Source: Neomonachus schauinslandi (taxonomy: Eukaryota > Chordata > Mammalia > Carnivora > Phocidae). From it: 64,000 bases of DNA. The notes beneath the pieces were generated by a model. That model had not been told where the DNA came from, ran no database searches, and saw only the letters and a program-made list of their open reading frames with translations. Shown here in pieces: positions 11,591 to 23,325 of the stretch. The position numbers were made by a program, and so were the translations under genes. Positions within the stretch are counted from its first letter, which is position 1. Every line of letters starts with the position of its first letter. The stretch covers positions 126,956,164 to 127,020,163 of the forward strand of contig NC_058406.1 of the NCBI RefSeq assembly GCF_002201575.2. Direction: 5' to 3'.

Positions 11591-12240
11591 GCTAATAATT
11601 AGGGCTATAATATTCATAGTCTCAAAATAGAAAAAATGCAATTCAGTATAAGCATTCTATTCACAAGAAAAATTACAGAATTTACAAAAGATCAGTTTAA
11701 AGTATACTGCAGGTGGTATGAGTTGGTAATAAGACATCAATTTAAAGTTGTATGATGAGTATCTTCTCTCAATCCTGGCACTGTGTCTCTGTGACTGTAT
11801 ATAGATCCTCGTTTGGAGGTAGGGCTGAACTTTCAATCTGTGGCTTTTCATGAATGTGAGGCCACGTGGTCTCCATGACAGGCTGTGAATAAGGGACTAT
11901 TGACATGTCACACACAAGGGAAAGTGATGCAGCCAGACGTGGATATTAAAAAAAAAAACAAACCTGCTAATGATGTACTATATGTTGGCTAATTGAATTT
12001 AAACAAAACAAAACAAAGGTGCTAGAGGCATGTTGTGGGTGATGGCAGTGGAGCTGGAAAGTCACAAATGGCCTGGTTTGATCTTTGTTTATGATGAATG
12101 ATAGAGAACAACCACAATTTTGGACTTCATAGAACCAAATTCCCAAATTAGTGCTAGAATTAGGGAACTTCACTGAAAGGTAAACAAAAACACTAAATGA
12201 CACCAATATAGTGATTCTTTTTTTTTCTCCACATAAAAAC
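11591..12240. other. Low-copy DNA, nothing recognised
   Basis: No family recognised. The antisense open frames at 11657-11851 and 11967-12206 are short, cysteine- and serine-rich by chance, and have no support. Confidence 0.4.
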
Positions 12241-12457
12241 GTCTTTTTATGGGGCGCCTGGGTGGCTCAGTTGGTTAAGTGACTGCCTTCGGCTCAGGTC
12301 ATGATCCTGGAGTCCCTGGATCGAGTCCCGCATCGGGCTCCCTGCTCGGCAGGGAGTCTGCTTCTCCCTCTGACCCTCCCCCCTCTCATGTACTCGCTCT
12401 CTCTCATTCTCTCTCTCAAATAAATAAATAAAATCTTTAAAAAAAATGTCTTTTTAT
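12241..12457 (+). mobile_element. CAN-type SINE, sense, 10-bp target-site duplication
   Basis: Head 'ggggcgcctgggtggctcag' starts at 12251. The tail 'caaataaataaataaaatctttaaaaaaa' ends at about 12447. GTCTTTTTAT is repeated at 12241-12250 and 12448-12457. The head keeps the tRNA-derived box A-like 'tggctcagttggttaag' and box B-like region. Confidence 0.95.
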
Positions 12458-13829
12458 GTTTATATATCTGGGTATATTTTAAACTTTTCATTTTCCAAAC
12501 AATTATTTGCATGTATAAATAATCACTTGGGTATGGAAATAACACAATTTACACATGTCAGTCCTAACTCATACTACACTTTGGCTTTGTTTTTAATGCA
12601 GAAATTAAACAGAATTTGCCAACAAACATTTATTGAGCACCTACTATGTGCCAGGTAATAACAGGTTTTAGCTTATGATCTGTAAATTTGTATCCCCACC
12701 CCCATACTTTTATAACATGTGTGATAATTCTGAAAAAATTTAAACTGTTTCAACTTCGTTTTGAATAGCTTGGAGGTTAAAAGTATTAAAAATGTAAAAG
12801 GAAAAAGAAGTTACGTCTTTTAGTTTTTGAATATTGTGTGCCAAATGTCCTAAATGTTTTAAGAATCCTTTTAGCCTTTTCAACCTGCCTTCCCACTGTG
12901 TGCCCAAAATAATTGATTATCCGTGTGTGATCCTACAAGCCTTGCAGCAAAAAGGGCAGAAAACAATGGACAAAGATAATGGGATTTCACATTTTGCCCT
13001 GCCTACCTTTTTCTTTCAAACTAACCTAAGTTAATAAAACTTCCCATGAAAGCCTTTGAAATTTCATCATGGGTTTTGTGAAAGAGGTGAAAGTTGACCT
13101 AGAAGGGCTTGACCTATAACTTGGCAGCTACTGGAAGTCTAGCCTCATAATTCAGAGGTCCAGTGACAGCTTTGCCTATAAACCCAAGTCTTCATTTCAC
13201 TGACATTTTCAGGTTTAGTCTCCTTGAAAATGCTAACAAAAGTGAAGCATATCATTTCTCTGCTTGGGATAGCAATGGTGATGTTTATGGAACCATTTGC
13301 TGTCTCAGGGGTAATCTCCCGGATAATTTGGATTAACCTTATCGGGTCTCTAGATACCACATTACCCAGGGTGGATGATCTCCAGAATAACCTTTCCAGA
13401 TCCTAAAGTTTTAACCCCAGCACCATGTTTTATCAAAAAACTTTCAACAGAAATTCACTGAAAACTATCTGACAAGGCTTACTTCAACCCTTTTGGTCTG
13501 AAGTGGCCTTCAGTCGGGCAAGAAAACATAGTGTTTTCTGTGAATAATTCTAATTAGAAAGTAGGGCAACCTGACATTTTCCTCTGTTTACTTTTTCCAT
13601 GAGACCGTTGTTATGTATCAATGTGCCTCACTCCTCCTATTTGTCCAGGTTTTGAAATTGATTACCTGGAAAAGGGGGGTGTAGTGCTTTTGTTAGTTTA
13701 TTTGCTGGTAGAGAGAATTTACTTAAAAGAGTGAAGACTTTTCCCCAAGGAAGAATTTGTCTTTTGGGCAGGCAACAGAAAGAATCTTTTATGTGTATTG
13801 ATCAAAAGTTCTTCTGGGGGAAAAAAAAA
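12458..13829. other. Low-copy DNA, no gene recognised
   Basis: A short MIR-like piece 'ttattgagcacctactatgtgccagg' lies at about 12630-12656. The rest shows no repeat that I can name. The segment 13150-13410 has overlapping open frames on both strands (plus 13224-13406, minus 13145-13360) but no recognisable protein family. I make no gene call. Confidence 0.4.
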
Positions 13830-13888
13830 ATCCTTTCTTTCTTTCTTTTCTTTCTTTCTTTTCTTTCTTTCTTTTCTTTCTTTCTTTC
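13830..13888. repeat. (CTTT)n microsatellite
   Basis: Imperfect run of CTTT/TTTCT units on the plus strand, preceded by an A-run. A chance open frame (13731-13913) reads through it as a phenylalanine/leucine/serine repeat. Confidence 0.95.
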
Positions 13889-14565
13889 AAGAGGGAAGTC
13901 TGATGCCTTCTGAAGCTGGGATCAACCCTGAAATTCTGTCCCACTCAAGGCTTCTACATCCTAATTAGGCTTGCTTTTGTGAAATCTAATTATGTTCATA
14001 ATTACTTTTTAGTATTATAAATCTAGAGCCTGTAGTTCCAGTACAAGACTATGAATTTCACTGTCTCAAAACTGAAAAATAGTAATTACAACTATGAATT
14101 TGTTTTATTTTTCTGCTTTTCAGAAAGTGCAGGCCCAGGTGATTCACTACAGTTTTTCCAGAAAATATTCATCCCATTTGAATCAGTTTAAAAAGGTAGA
14201 GCAGAGTAGCAGTAGCTAATAAAATTAATGTCATATCTGTAATAGAGAAGAGTACTCATGGTCTCAATTGAAAGGAATAATAGAAGAAAAAAATCACTTT
14301 GCATTCTTCATATTGAAACCTAGTCTGTCCTTCTGAAAGTGAGGTGTTGATATACCTCTACCCAATGCTCATTTTTTTCTAAAATTAATCTGATTAGGGC
14401 GCATTTAAACATAGGGTGAAGGAAAGTATTGAGGTTGTCTGTGCTCAAAAAATAAGATCCTATTGCTGATTTACTTTATGAAATAGTTTGAACTGATCAA
14501 GTTATGAGATCCAACAGTTTAACCTTAGAAGGGACGGATGAAGCACTTTTCAAAATAGTGACGGT
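13889..14565. other. Low-copy DNA, nothing recognised
   Basis: No repeat family or exon recognised. Confidence 0.4.
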
Positions 14566-14569
14566 TTCT

Positions 14570-14790
14570 ATTTCCCTGAGATTTTCCTTTGTGCTAGATG
14601 CTTTGCATGTATAGTCTCATTAATCCTGACAACACTGTAAACTATATATTATCATCTCCATTTTATAAAGGAGGAAAACTGAGACTCAAGAGACCAAGAC
14701 ACCTGCCCGAGTTCACCTATCGGGGTTGAAATTCTGCAGTGGAGGGGCTGCCATTGTAAGCTCGTCTGTCTCTGACGCCCATAGTCTTTC
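14570..14790 (-). repeat. MIR, antisense
   Basis: 'gtgctagatgctttgcatgtatagtctcattaatcctgacaacactgtaaac', 'tcatctccattttataaaggaggaaaactgagactc' and 'cacctgcccgagttcacc' match the antisense MIR consensus in order. Confidence 0.85.
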
Positions 14791-15169
14791 CACTTATGCG
14801 CCATGTCTACAAAATGCTTGGTTACTTCCTGCTGTATCTTCTTGAGAAGAAAACTGGAGAGGTGAATGGGAAAGGCCAGAATATGGGGATGGGGAATGGA
14901 AGTGATTATGGGTGCAGTAGTGTTTTCACCGGAGAGTTACATATTTGGATAATAATGTGTAGAGCTTTGGCCAGGAAAAGGATGAGCCCATTAAGCTAGC
15001 TAGAGGAATTTCCATTGAGCTTGGGAGCACAATTTATTAGAAAGATTAAAGACTGGTTGGACCATTTCTTTGTCTCAGACCAATGGAATAATGGAAAGAA
15101 ATTTGCATTCCAACAACAGGACAACTCCCTGCTAAAACTAGAGTGTGATATTTAAATAAATATTAAGAA
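14791..15169. other. Low-copy DNA, nothing recognised
   Basis: One short plus-strand frame (14796-14999), not recognised. Treated as chance. Confidence 0.4.
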
Positions 15170-15340
15170 TGATAGTTACCATTTATGGGACTCATCCTAA
15201 GTACAAAGCTTTTAAAAAATGCATTATTTTTAACCTTACAACACCCTTGTAATGTAGGTTTTATTATTTCTGTTGTACAGATGGGAGAAAAACAAAGAAA
15301 TCAAGTATTGAGGAGGTTCTCCAAGGCTGACAAATAGGTT
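15170..15340 (-). repeat. MIR relic, antisense
   Basis: 'ttaccatttatgggactcatcctaagtacaaagc', 'ttaaccttacaacacccttgtaatgtaggt' and 'ttgtacagatgggagaaaaac' follow the antisense MIR order. Confidence 0.7.
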
Positions 15341-16077
15341 CATCTTGATCTTGAGTCTGCATTCTTTTTCTCCAAAGAGAATATTTGATACACTGCCTTA
15401 CCCATTGCAGTTAATATATGATGTGAGAAAAAAAGCTTTAAAACTATATTTTAAGAGTAACTAGTTTTGCATATCAGATTGGAGGTACTGGCAAGGGCAC
15501 CAACATGGTAGGTGGGATAGAGTAGATCTTAGAGAAAACTTTTCTGACTTTACTTTGGCACCTTAAGCTAGTGTGGTCCAGAAACAGTGGTGGAAACTTT
15601 GGAGTACCACTTTTGCTTTGAGGTAGCTGAATGGTCTTAGACAAGTCATGTAAACTTGCTGGGCCCCAATTTTCTTGTCTTTTTGCCTATTTCAGTGCTT
15701 GGCACATAGTAGGAATGAAAATGATACAGGATATAAACGAAGAAGCTCAGATTGCTAATTTTTTGGAGTTTCTTTCAGTTCTAAATTCTGTTACTCAGGC
15801 ATAGTAACTTTGGTTTCTTTATTCTTTCAAAGAGGAAAATTGTGCCAATCTATTTGGCAAGGTTATTATGGGAATTAACTAGTATATTTTCCAAGTTATG
15901 GAGGTCCTACAGAAAAAGATAAGAAGACTACATCTTCTTTCCTTTCAAATAGTTATGATAACTTTTATTAATATTTTGCATTGATCGAATGCCACAAATA
16001 TGTCAGGTACTATAGAGAAACTAGAACCTTTCCAGGAAGTTCATAATCTGAATACACTAGTAATGGCACTAGTATTA
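15341..16077. other. Low-copy DNA, nothing recognised
   Basis: A fragment 'gtagctgaatggtcttagacaagtcatgtaaacttgctgggcc' near 15625-15670 is weakly MIR-like (sense). Otherwise nothing is identified. Confidence 0.4.
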
Positions 16078-16305
16078 GTGACTGAGTTTATTTATTATTT
16101 TTTAAAAATTTATTTATTTGAGAGAGAGAGCAGAGTGAGCAAGAACATGAGTAGGGGGAGAGGGGCAGAGGGAGAAGGAGAGGCAGGATCCCCACTGAGC
16201 AGGGAGCCCAATGCGGGGCTCGATCCCAGGACCCTGGGATCATGACCTGAGCCGAAGGCAGACACTTAATGACTGAGCCACCCAGGCATCCCGTGACTGA
16301 GTTTA
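16078..16305 (-). mobile_element. CAN-type SINE, antisense, 13-bp target-site duplication
   Basis: SINE 16091-16292 with T-rich left end, GAGA tract, 'gatcccaggaccctgggatcatgacc' and head 'gagccacccaggcatcccg'. GTGACTGAGTTTA is perfect at 16078-16090 and 16293-16305. Confidence 0.95.
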
Positions 16306-19300
16306 AAAGTGTCTTCATGCCAATGTTTGAGAGAATCTGGTCACATATATTGTAGCACAGGAAAGAATCAGACTGGCATCAGCCCAGACATGGCTAGAAG
16401 GAAGAGAAGTCTCTGAAAGCTTGTTCTATTAGTGGGACTTTTGCATTGCTTCATGTCTTTGTGGTTTGGAATGGTAGCCACCATTGCAGGGTCTCATAAA
16501 ATAAGGAAGCCAGGTGCTTTGTGCTCTAGGCCTGGTAATTTGCCATGTGAAGGTCAATCATCTATCTTAGTTCTCAGTTTATTCATTTTTGAATAGTTGA
16601 TAGTAACGTTTACACTATCCAGTTTATTGTGGAGATTGATAATGACTATAGAATCATTTGAGAAAGTTCTATTTCTTTGGCAACTATATGGATATTACAT
16701 ATTTGCCAAGCCTCTGAAAGATCAAAATAAATTAGAAGCTCATATTTACTAAAATGTTCCAAGTGGAACTTGGACCATATGATTTTATCACTCACTTTTC
16801 TTTCCTAAAAGCCTTATGAGCAGAAGAAAAGAAAAGGGAAAGAAGGGGAAGACTGTTTCTCTGCTGGCAATGAGAAGTATGTCATTTGCAAAATCTCCTG
16901 AAAGCATGGTATTTTCTTCAACCACAAGAGTAGACTATTTGTAAAATTGTTAGTGGATTTCCCAGATTTGTACTAATAACATACAGTGATACCAAGTTGC
17001 CATTTATACCTTACACTTTACTTGTAGAGAAACTGAATCAACAAAAATAATGTATGGGAAAAATACAAGAGTCAGATGTTGGGTGTTGATTTTCCATTAA
17101 TTTAAAAAATTCATTTATTCATCTCTTTATTCGTCCATACATTTATTCATTTAACCAATATTAAGTCCCCAGTACTGAGCTAGGTGATGAGGATAAAAAG
17201 ATAACTAGTCTCATGTTTTTTCATTTAATTTGTTCCTTATTAATATTTATAACCTTTACTTTGATAAATAACTTATGAAAGTTATAAATAGGCTATCCTG
17301 ATATTTCTGTTAATATGCACATTTTTCTTTATTTATGAAGGAATTTATTCTCTGCTAGAGATCCCTATGAATGGGGGAAAGCCTTGAATACTCTGCAGTA
17401 TCTGTAATGAGAAATATACACAAATTAAGAAATAAACAATAAGATATTAACACAAAAGTATGGTGCTTGCTAGAGACTCTCCCCATTGCAAACAAAAGAA
17501 TCTTTTAATATGTGATACTACAGATATGTGACTGTAGTATTGACTCTCCTCAAATATTTAAAAGTGTAAACCATGAGTGTATTTTAGACTAATCCTTTAG
17601 AGAGAACTTTCTTCTATTTTATAACTGGCTTAAGAAAAAAGAAAAAAAAAAAAAGTACTGACTCCATATCTGAAAAGTCAAGACCTTCACTCACATGGTC
17701 TGATCCAGGGACTCAAATGATGTCAGTAAGGTTGTCTTTCTTTCTTGGCTCTGCTTCTCTGTACTGGCCCCATTTTTTTGAGCAAGCTCTTCCCTCATGG
17801 TGATAAAATAGCATCGATAGTTCTAGGTTTATGTCCTATTTTGCCAACAATTCAAGTATAAGAAAATGTTTTTTTCTCAGTAGTTCCAACCAAAGTATAA
17901 GGACTGAGTTTCATTGGCTCTGGTTTATCTGTCTTGGGTCACATGCCCATCCTTGGAGCTGGTTAGTGTCAGTCTCACCCAGACTACATGACCTGAGAAT
18001 GAGGAATATCAGACTTCTATTACTAGAAGGAGAGGGCATTAAGACAGATGTCCATTACCTTATTTTTAGCAATATGTAGTATCTAGAAATACCCTATCTG
18101 TTCTCTGCCTTATATCACAGCAGAGGATTCCACAGTCAGCTGCCTCTCTCTCACCCCAGTGCATAAATTTTTCCCTATCTTACACATTTGCGTTTGCTCA
18201 TTAGTCTCTTTATGAGACCATGGTTTCCAACCAGGGATTTTCAGGACTGTGAAATCCTTAAGTAGAGAATGTTTCCATTTATAGCAGAAAAATTGCTCTG
18301 TGCTGTTTGGCCATATGGCCTGCCTTAGTGTGAAGACATATATTCTTATGTTATCAAAATCCCTTGATATTGATATAAAATCAACTTTTATAGAGTGGGA
18401 TACGTGTTTTGTGTCCTCTTTACAAAGAACATTTAATATTGCATATCCTCAAAGAAAAAGCATCATGAATTTGTGTAAATTACATTAGAAATCATTTTTC
18501 ATTTGGAAATTAAATTTTGCATCCAACTGGATGGTTGTACTTAATCTAATGATTTATGAGTGTTTAAAATAGTAACGTCTGCCAGTGGACTCATAAAGGA
18601 ATCTATACATCATAAGAATCAAACAGTATGAAACTTTTATGTTTAACTTCCCATTAGGATGCAAGATCAGTATACTTCATTAAAGAATATATATAAAGAA
18701 TTATTCAATGATGTTTCATTATATTGCTGACCACCCATCAATAATTTATTTCTGTATGAGTTTCTGCAGTCCCACAGACTAAAACTCTTTAGTTAAACTA
18801 GCCCTTGTTGTAATGTGAGACACTCAAGATTAAAAAAAAAAACAAACCCCCTCATTATTTAAACTATAAAATGCTTATTGGGTGTGGTAGAAACTAAGCT
18901 AGATTCCTAGTATATCAGTAAACCATAAATGTAGAGGTAGAAAAACTCAGGAGGACTTAAATAGAGCATAGTAGGCACACAAATACCCCAAAATGTATAA
19001 CACAGAAATAATTACAACACAATATAAAGGTAATATTCTTAGAGTGGTATGAATTCCATACTCTGAAATAAAACATAAAGTATCTGAAGCATTCATACTA
19101 CCTGAACTTTTAGAATTACTGAGGAGTCTACTCAGTCTTGGATGCAGGAAGTAGGAACCTCAGAAATTTTACTTCTGTTTATCAGAAGATTTATTTTAGC
19201 AAGTGGGTGGGTGGGCAAGTACCCCTTTTTTGATTCTTACATAGATTTGGCTCTTAGTTTAATCTCTCCAGCATGAAAAATGGTCCCAAGTTTATATCAA

Positions 19301-19710
19301 TAAAAATTTCTGCTTTTAAGTAATCTGGAAAACCTTACTATATAAACTCCCTAAAAGAAAGAAATCCATAAATGACACAAATTCAGAAGACTGGTTGTAA
19401 CTTTCATGAATGAGAACTGTGATTTAAGAAAAACCATGAGTAACACCTTCACTAGGAAACTTTGATTTTGTGAGTCTGAAACTATGTCTTGCATTGGATT
19501 CTCTTACAGGGACAACTTTGTCAACAGATTTCATCTCAAATCCATTGCAATGTTTTCCATTTTGTTTTTCAATGGAGTAGATTTTAGGAAGTGACTGCTA
19601 GTGCTCATTATCATAAAGAATGATCAATCATAGGATATTATTTCCCTTTTCCAGTTTAATTTCCTATTTGTTTGACTTTTTAAAAATCATCTTGTGCTTT
19701 TTACAATGTG
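16306..19710. other. 3.4 kb of low-copy DNA, no gene recognised
   Basis: The longest repeat-free stretch in the window to my reading. Only short open frames (17831-18079 and 18300-18488, plus strand), without recognisable domains. A run 'aagaaaaaagaaaaaaaaaaaaagt' lies near 17630-17655. No MIR, L2, L1 or SINE was identified. Old decayed repeats could be missed by eye. Confidence 0.45.
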
Positions 19711-19711
19711 T

Positions 19712-19762
19712 GCTCTGTGTGTGTGTGTATGTGTGTGTGTATGTGTATGTGTGTGTGGGTGT
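19712..19762. repeat. (TG)n microsatellite
   Basis: GTGTGTGTGT interrupted by 'tatg' steps, ending in 'gggtgtgg'. It produces a run of valine/cysteine codons in a chance open frame (19694-19969). Confidence 0.95.
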
Positions 19763-19889
19763 GGTAATACTGCAGACATTCTGAGTTCTGGACTATGCAA
19801 CATTCCAACCAATAATGCAGTACTGATGTGTAATGAATATAAATTTTATTATTATTGCATATATAATAATTATTATTTTCACCATTTTT

Positions 19890-20704
19890 TTCAATATGAA
19901 AGTAGTCATTTATTAACTGACCAGATTACAAAAATAATCATGGTAGATACTTTAGTTCATCCTTCATAAGCTTATTGACCTGGTCTTCCTTGTTACCAGC
20001 ATCTCTACCTTCTACAAAATGGGTGGGCTTTTTCTTCATTCCCCTTTGTGGAGAAGATAATTTGAAGGGCCATAAAAAGTTGTTTTCTTCTTTGAAACAT
20101 TTTCCAACAGTGTAGACCTGGTCAATCAGATCTTCCATGCAGACGATGCCATATTTACCAAGAGATCAAGCTATCAATGTGTTACCTGTCAGGGCAATTC
20201 ACTTGTTGATTTTGCCTTAACCACACTTGTAGATCAATTCATACACCGACTTCAGGGTTGGGTCCCCCCATGCTATATATGGTTCCACAATCCTTGGTAT
20301 GTTAACTGAAACCTTTTTGAGCTTAACAAAGGTGCCATTGAAGAATCTGGTGAAGGTGAAGAAGCTGCAACACCTTTTGAACCTTTGGGCTCACACCACT
20401 GCTACCTCTGATCCTGATGACAAATGCCAGTTTGGGTTCTGCAGGTATGGAGAAGTTGCCAACTTTTCTTGCCATCCTCACCCTTCGAATCTCAGTTCCT
20501 TACATCTGCCTATATTCTTTGTGGTAATGCTTAGCTTTTTCATAGATAAGCTTCCTCCTTGCTTTTTTCAAAGAATTTTTTGGGCAAACTTCTTTCTCAG
20601 ACACTTGATCTTCAACTCTGCGGAATTCCTTTGCTTTTTCTTAAGGATTTCTGGCACAATAGGAACCTTCTTTTTCTTCTCTTCTGCACCCTCCATGGTT
20701 CCAC
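19890..20704 (-). pseudogene. RPL7 processed pseudogene (60S ribosomal protein L7 retrocopy)
   Basis: An intron-less, broken retrocopy of the mRNA for ribosomal protein L7 (eL30/uL30 family, large subunit). The start codon lies at 20694-20696, preceded by the 5' UTR remnant TGGAACC. The frame then reads MEGAEEKKKKVPIVPEILK, close to the normal N-terminus. The C-terminal part keeps NNFLWPFKLSS and THFVEG, and a stop in RPL7 register lies at 19952-19954. A 3' UTR with AATAAA (complement at 19909-19914) and a short A-tail end at about 19890. The span from start to stop is 745 bp, about the length of the normal 248-codon gene, so the copy is full length. Defects: TGA at 20568-20570 (an Arg codon in the family) with a nearby indel, a frameshift in the 'LRQIFNGTFVKL' region, TAA at 20217-20219, TGA at 20199-20201 and an indel just before the end. 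It is flanked by a 16-bp direct repeat, as expected for L1-mediated retroposition. The 194-codon plus-strand open frame over it is a shadow. Confidence 0.95.
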
Positions 20705-20720
20705 TATTTTCACCATTTTT

Positions 20721-20925
20721 ATTTATTTATTTATTTAAAGATTTTATTTATTTATTTGACAGAGAGAGACACAGCGAGAGAGGGAACACAAGCAGGGGGA
20801 GTGGGAGAGGGAGAAGCAGGCTCCCTGCAGAGCAGGTAGCCCGATGCAGGACTCAATCCCAGGACCCTGGGATCATGACCTGAGCTGAAGGCAGTCGCTT
20901 AACCAACTGAGCCACCCAGGTGCCC
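20721..20925 (-). mobile_element. CAN-type SINE inserted in the pseudogene's flanking repeat
   Basis: Complete SINE: (TTTA)n tail, 'aaagattttatttatttattt', GAGA tract, 'gatcatgacctgagc' and head 'gagccacccaggtgccc'. Flanked by TATTTTCACCATTTTT on both sides (20705-20720 and 20926-20941). It lies upstream of the RPL7 retrocopy's start. Confidence 0.96.
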
Positions 20926-20941
20926 TATTTTCACCATTTTT

Positions 20942-21060
20942 AATGTGCTATGCATTGTACTAATAACTTTGACTTTCATAATAAATCCAAGAGGCAAATA
21001 TTTATATCCTCAGTTTACAGACTAGATGATTAAGGCTTGGATAACTTAGATTAAAACTTG
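20942..21060 (-). repeat. MIR relic, antisense
   Basis: 'tgtgctatgcattgtactaataactttgactttcataataaatccaagaggcaaatatttat' and 'cctcagtttacagactagatgattaaggc' match the antisense MIR pattern. The pseudogene and SINE adjoin it. Confidence 0.6.
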
Positions 21061-22004
21061 GGTAAGTATTATGTTAGCTACAGATTTTTTATAGATGTCC
21101 TTTATCAGGTTGAGGAAATTCTCTTCTGTTCCTACTTTGCAGAGAATTTCTATCATGAATGGATGTTAGCTCCTATCAAAGGCTTCCTTTTTTCATTAGT
21201 TGAGATTATCTATGATTAAAAAAAATTCTTAATAGTGAATTACATTGATTGATTTTTAAATATTGAACCAGCCTTATATTCCTTGGATAAATCCCAGTTT
21301 GCTCATAATATATTACATTTTATATGTTGCTGAATATAATTTGCTAGAATTTTGTTGATGATTTAGGCATTTGTGGTCATAATGATATTTGTCTGTAGTT
21401 TCTTACAGTGCATTATTTCTAATTTTGGTATCAGTGTGATGCTGGCTCATAAAATAAGTTGGGAAGTGTTTTCTCAATTCATTTTCTGGAAGAGATAGCA
21501 TAAAATTGATATTTATATATCAATTATGTTGATAATTATATTTTTTTCCTAGAAATGTTTGGTAGAAATCTCCAGTGAAACCATCTGGGCCTGGAGTTTT
21601 CTTTGTGGGAATGTTTTCAATTTTTTTTAATAGATATAGGAATATTCAGGTTATTTATTTCTTTTTCAGTGAGTTTTGTTAATTTCTGTCTTTCAAGGCA
21701 CTGGCCCATTTGATTTAAGTTCTTGAATTCATTAGCATAGAGTTGTTTGTTGTATTTCCTTATTATCCTTTTAATGTCTGTAGGATCTCTTATGCCTGCT
21801 ACTGGTGATTTATGTCTTCTCTTTTTTCTTGATCATTCTGTCTAGAGGTTTACAAATATTATTGACCTTTTCAAAGAACCATGTTTTGGTTTCATCAAAT
21901 TTCTTATTAAAATTTTATTGATTTCTGTTCTCAGATTTGACTTTTCCTTGTCTCTATTTGGTTTGGGTGTACTTTGCTCTTCCTTTTCCACTTTCTTTCA
22001 TTAT

Positions 22005-22230
22005 TGAGACTTTTTTTTCTTTTTTTTTAAGATTTTATTTATTTATTTGACAGAGAGAGAGAGTGTGAGAGAGCACAAGCAGGTAGAGCGGCAGGCAGAG
22101 GGAGAGAGAGGGAGAGTAAGAAGCAGGATCCCCACTCGGCAGGGAGCGGGCTCAATCCCAGGACCCTGGGATCATGACCTCAGCCAAAAGCAGATGCTTA
22201 GCTGACTGGGCCACCCAGGTGCCCTGAGAC
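22005..22230 (-). mobile_element. CAN-type SINE inside old L1, antisense
   Basis: Body about 22020-22224 with GAGA tract, 'gctcaatcccaggaccctgggatcatgacc' and head 'gggccacccaggtgccc'. Short flanking repeat TGAGAC(C)TTTTTTTT on both sides (about 22005 and 22225). Confidence 0.93.
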
Positions 22231-22427
22231 CTTTTTTTTTCCTAACATAAGATTTAATGTTATAAATTTCCCTTTAAGAACTCTTTTAGCTTCATGCTGC
22301 AAATTTTAATATCTTTTCATTTTCATTCAGTCAAAATATTTTCTAATTTCCCCCAACTTCCTCTTTGACCCATGGTTTATTTAGAAGTGTGTTGTCTACA
22401 TTTTACAAATTGGGGATTTTTCAGATA

Positions 22428-22645
22428 TATTTCTTTTTTTTATTAAAGATATTATTTATTTATTTGACAGAGAGAGACACAGTGAGAGAGGGAACACAAG
22501 CAGGGGGAGCGGCAGGCAGAGGGAGAAGCAAGCTCCCTGCTGAGCAGGGAGCCCGATGCTGGACTCAGTCCCAGGACCCTGGGATCATAACCTGAGTTGA
22601 AGGCAGATGCTTAACGGACTGAGCCACCCAGGCATCCCTATTTCT
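22428..22645 (-). mobile_element. CAN-type SINE inside old L1, antisense
   Basis: Body about 22435-22638, from 'attaaagatattatttattta' to the head 'gagccacccaggcatccc'. TATTTCT flanks it at 22428-22434 and 22639-22645. A chance open frame (22365-22595) reads its plus-strand text. Confidence 0.93.
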
Positions 22646-22975
22646 GTTTTGATATCTAGTTTAATATCTAGTTAATTATAGTTCAAGAACATACTTTGTA
22701 AGATTTCTATCCTTTTAAATTTGTTATTGTTTTAGATTATCTTATTTTTTCTTTAGCTGAGAATGTCCTTATTTTGTCATCATTCATGAAGGATATTTTT
22801 ACTGGTTGTAGAACTCAACAGTTCTTTTCTTTCAATGTTTTAAAGATGTCCTGCTGTCTTCTGGCTTCCATGTCTTTTAATGAGAATTCTGCAGTCAAAA
22901 TTTTGTTCTCCTATATGTAATATGTCATTTTTCTGCAGCTGCTTTCAAGATTTTAAATATTTATCTTTTTTTAAA

Positions 22976-23325
22976 ATTTTTAAAAAATTTTTTTATTATG
23001 TTAATCCCCATACATTACATCATTAGTTTTAGATGTAGTGTTCCATGACTCATTGTTTGTGCATAACACCCAGTGCTCCATGCAGAACGTGCCCTCCTCA
23101 ATACGCATCACCAGGCTAACCCATCCTCCCACCCCCTTCCCCTCTAGAACCCTCAGTTTGTTTTTCAGAGTCCATCGTCTCTCATGGTTCGTCTACCCCT
23201 CCGATTTACTCCCCTTCATTCTTCCCCTCCTGCTATCTTCTTCTTCTTCTTCTTTTTTTTTCTTAACATATATTGCATTATTTGTTTCAGAGGTACAGAT
23301 CTGTAGATCTGTAGAGTTATTTGGT
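22976..23325 (-). mobile_element. Young carnivore L1 3' UTR fragment, antisense
   Basis: The complement matches the sense L1 3' end at 35873-36516 almost block for block: 'attatgttaatccccatacattac', 'ttccatgactcattgtttg', 'cgccctcctcaata' type text, the C-rich tract 'ctcccacccccttcccctc' and 'tcttaacatatattgcattatttgtttcagag'. It ends just inside the older half of a doubled 3' UTR ('acagatctgtag'). 5'-truncated and wholly 3' UTR. The 147-codon open frame 23038-23481 on the plus strand is chance. Confidence 0.9.

Larger units (their letters stand above)
19874..20941. repeat. Triplicated target site: three copies of a 16-bp direct repeat
   Basis: TATTTTCACCATTTTT occurs at 19874-19889, 20705-20720 and 20926-20941. 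The first two flank the RPL7 retrocopy. The second and third flank a CAN SINE. The simplest reading is that the retrocopy made the first duplication and the SINE later used one of those copies as its own target, duplicating it again. Confidence 0.9.
21065..22975 (-). mobile_element. Old L1 ORF2/ORF1-region fragment, antisense, with two SINEs inside
   Basis: Antisense reverse-transcriptase region: 'atcaggttgaggaaattc', 'ttgaaccagccttatattccttggataaatccc', 'ctttggtatcagtgtgatgctggc' type text, 'catctgggcctggagttttc', 'tttcaaagaaccatgttttggtttcatc'. Further right comes 'gatgtcctgctgtcttctggcttccatg', typical of the more 5' part of old L1. Many stops and indels, no usable frame. SINEs at 22020-22224 and 22435-22638 interrupt it. 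Confidence 0.85.

Noticed and set aside
19952..20696. RPL7 as a functional gene
   Set aside because: No introns, several in-frame stops and frameshifts, flanking direct repeats and an A-tail show a processed pseudogene.
20299..20883. 194-codon plus-strand open frame
   Set aside because: Shadow of the antisense RPL7 pseudogene running on into a SINE. The translation is low-complexity and changes character at the repeat border.
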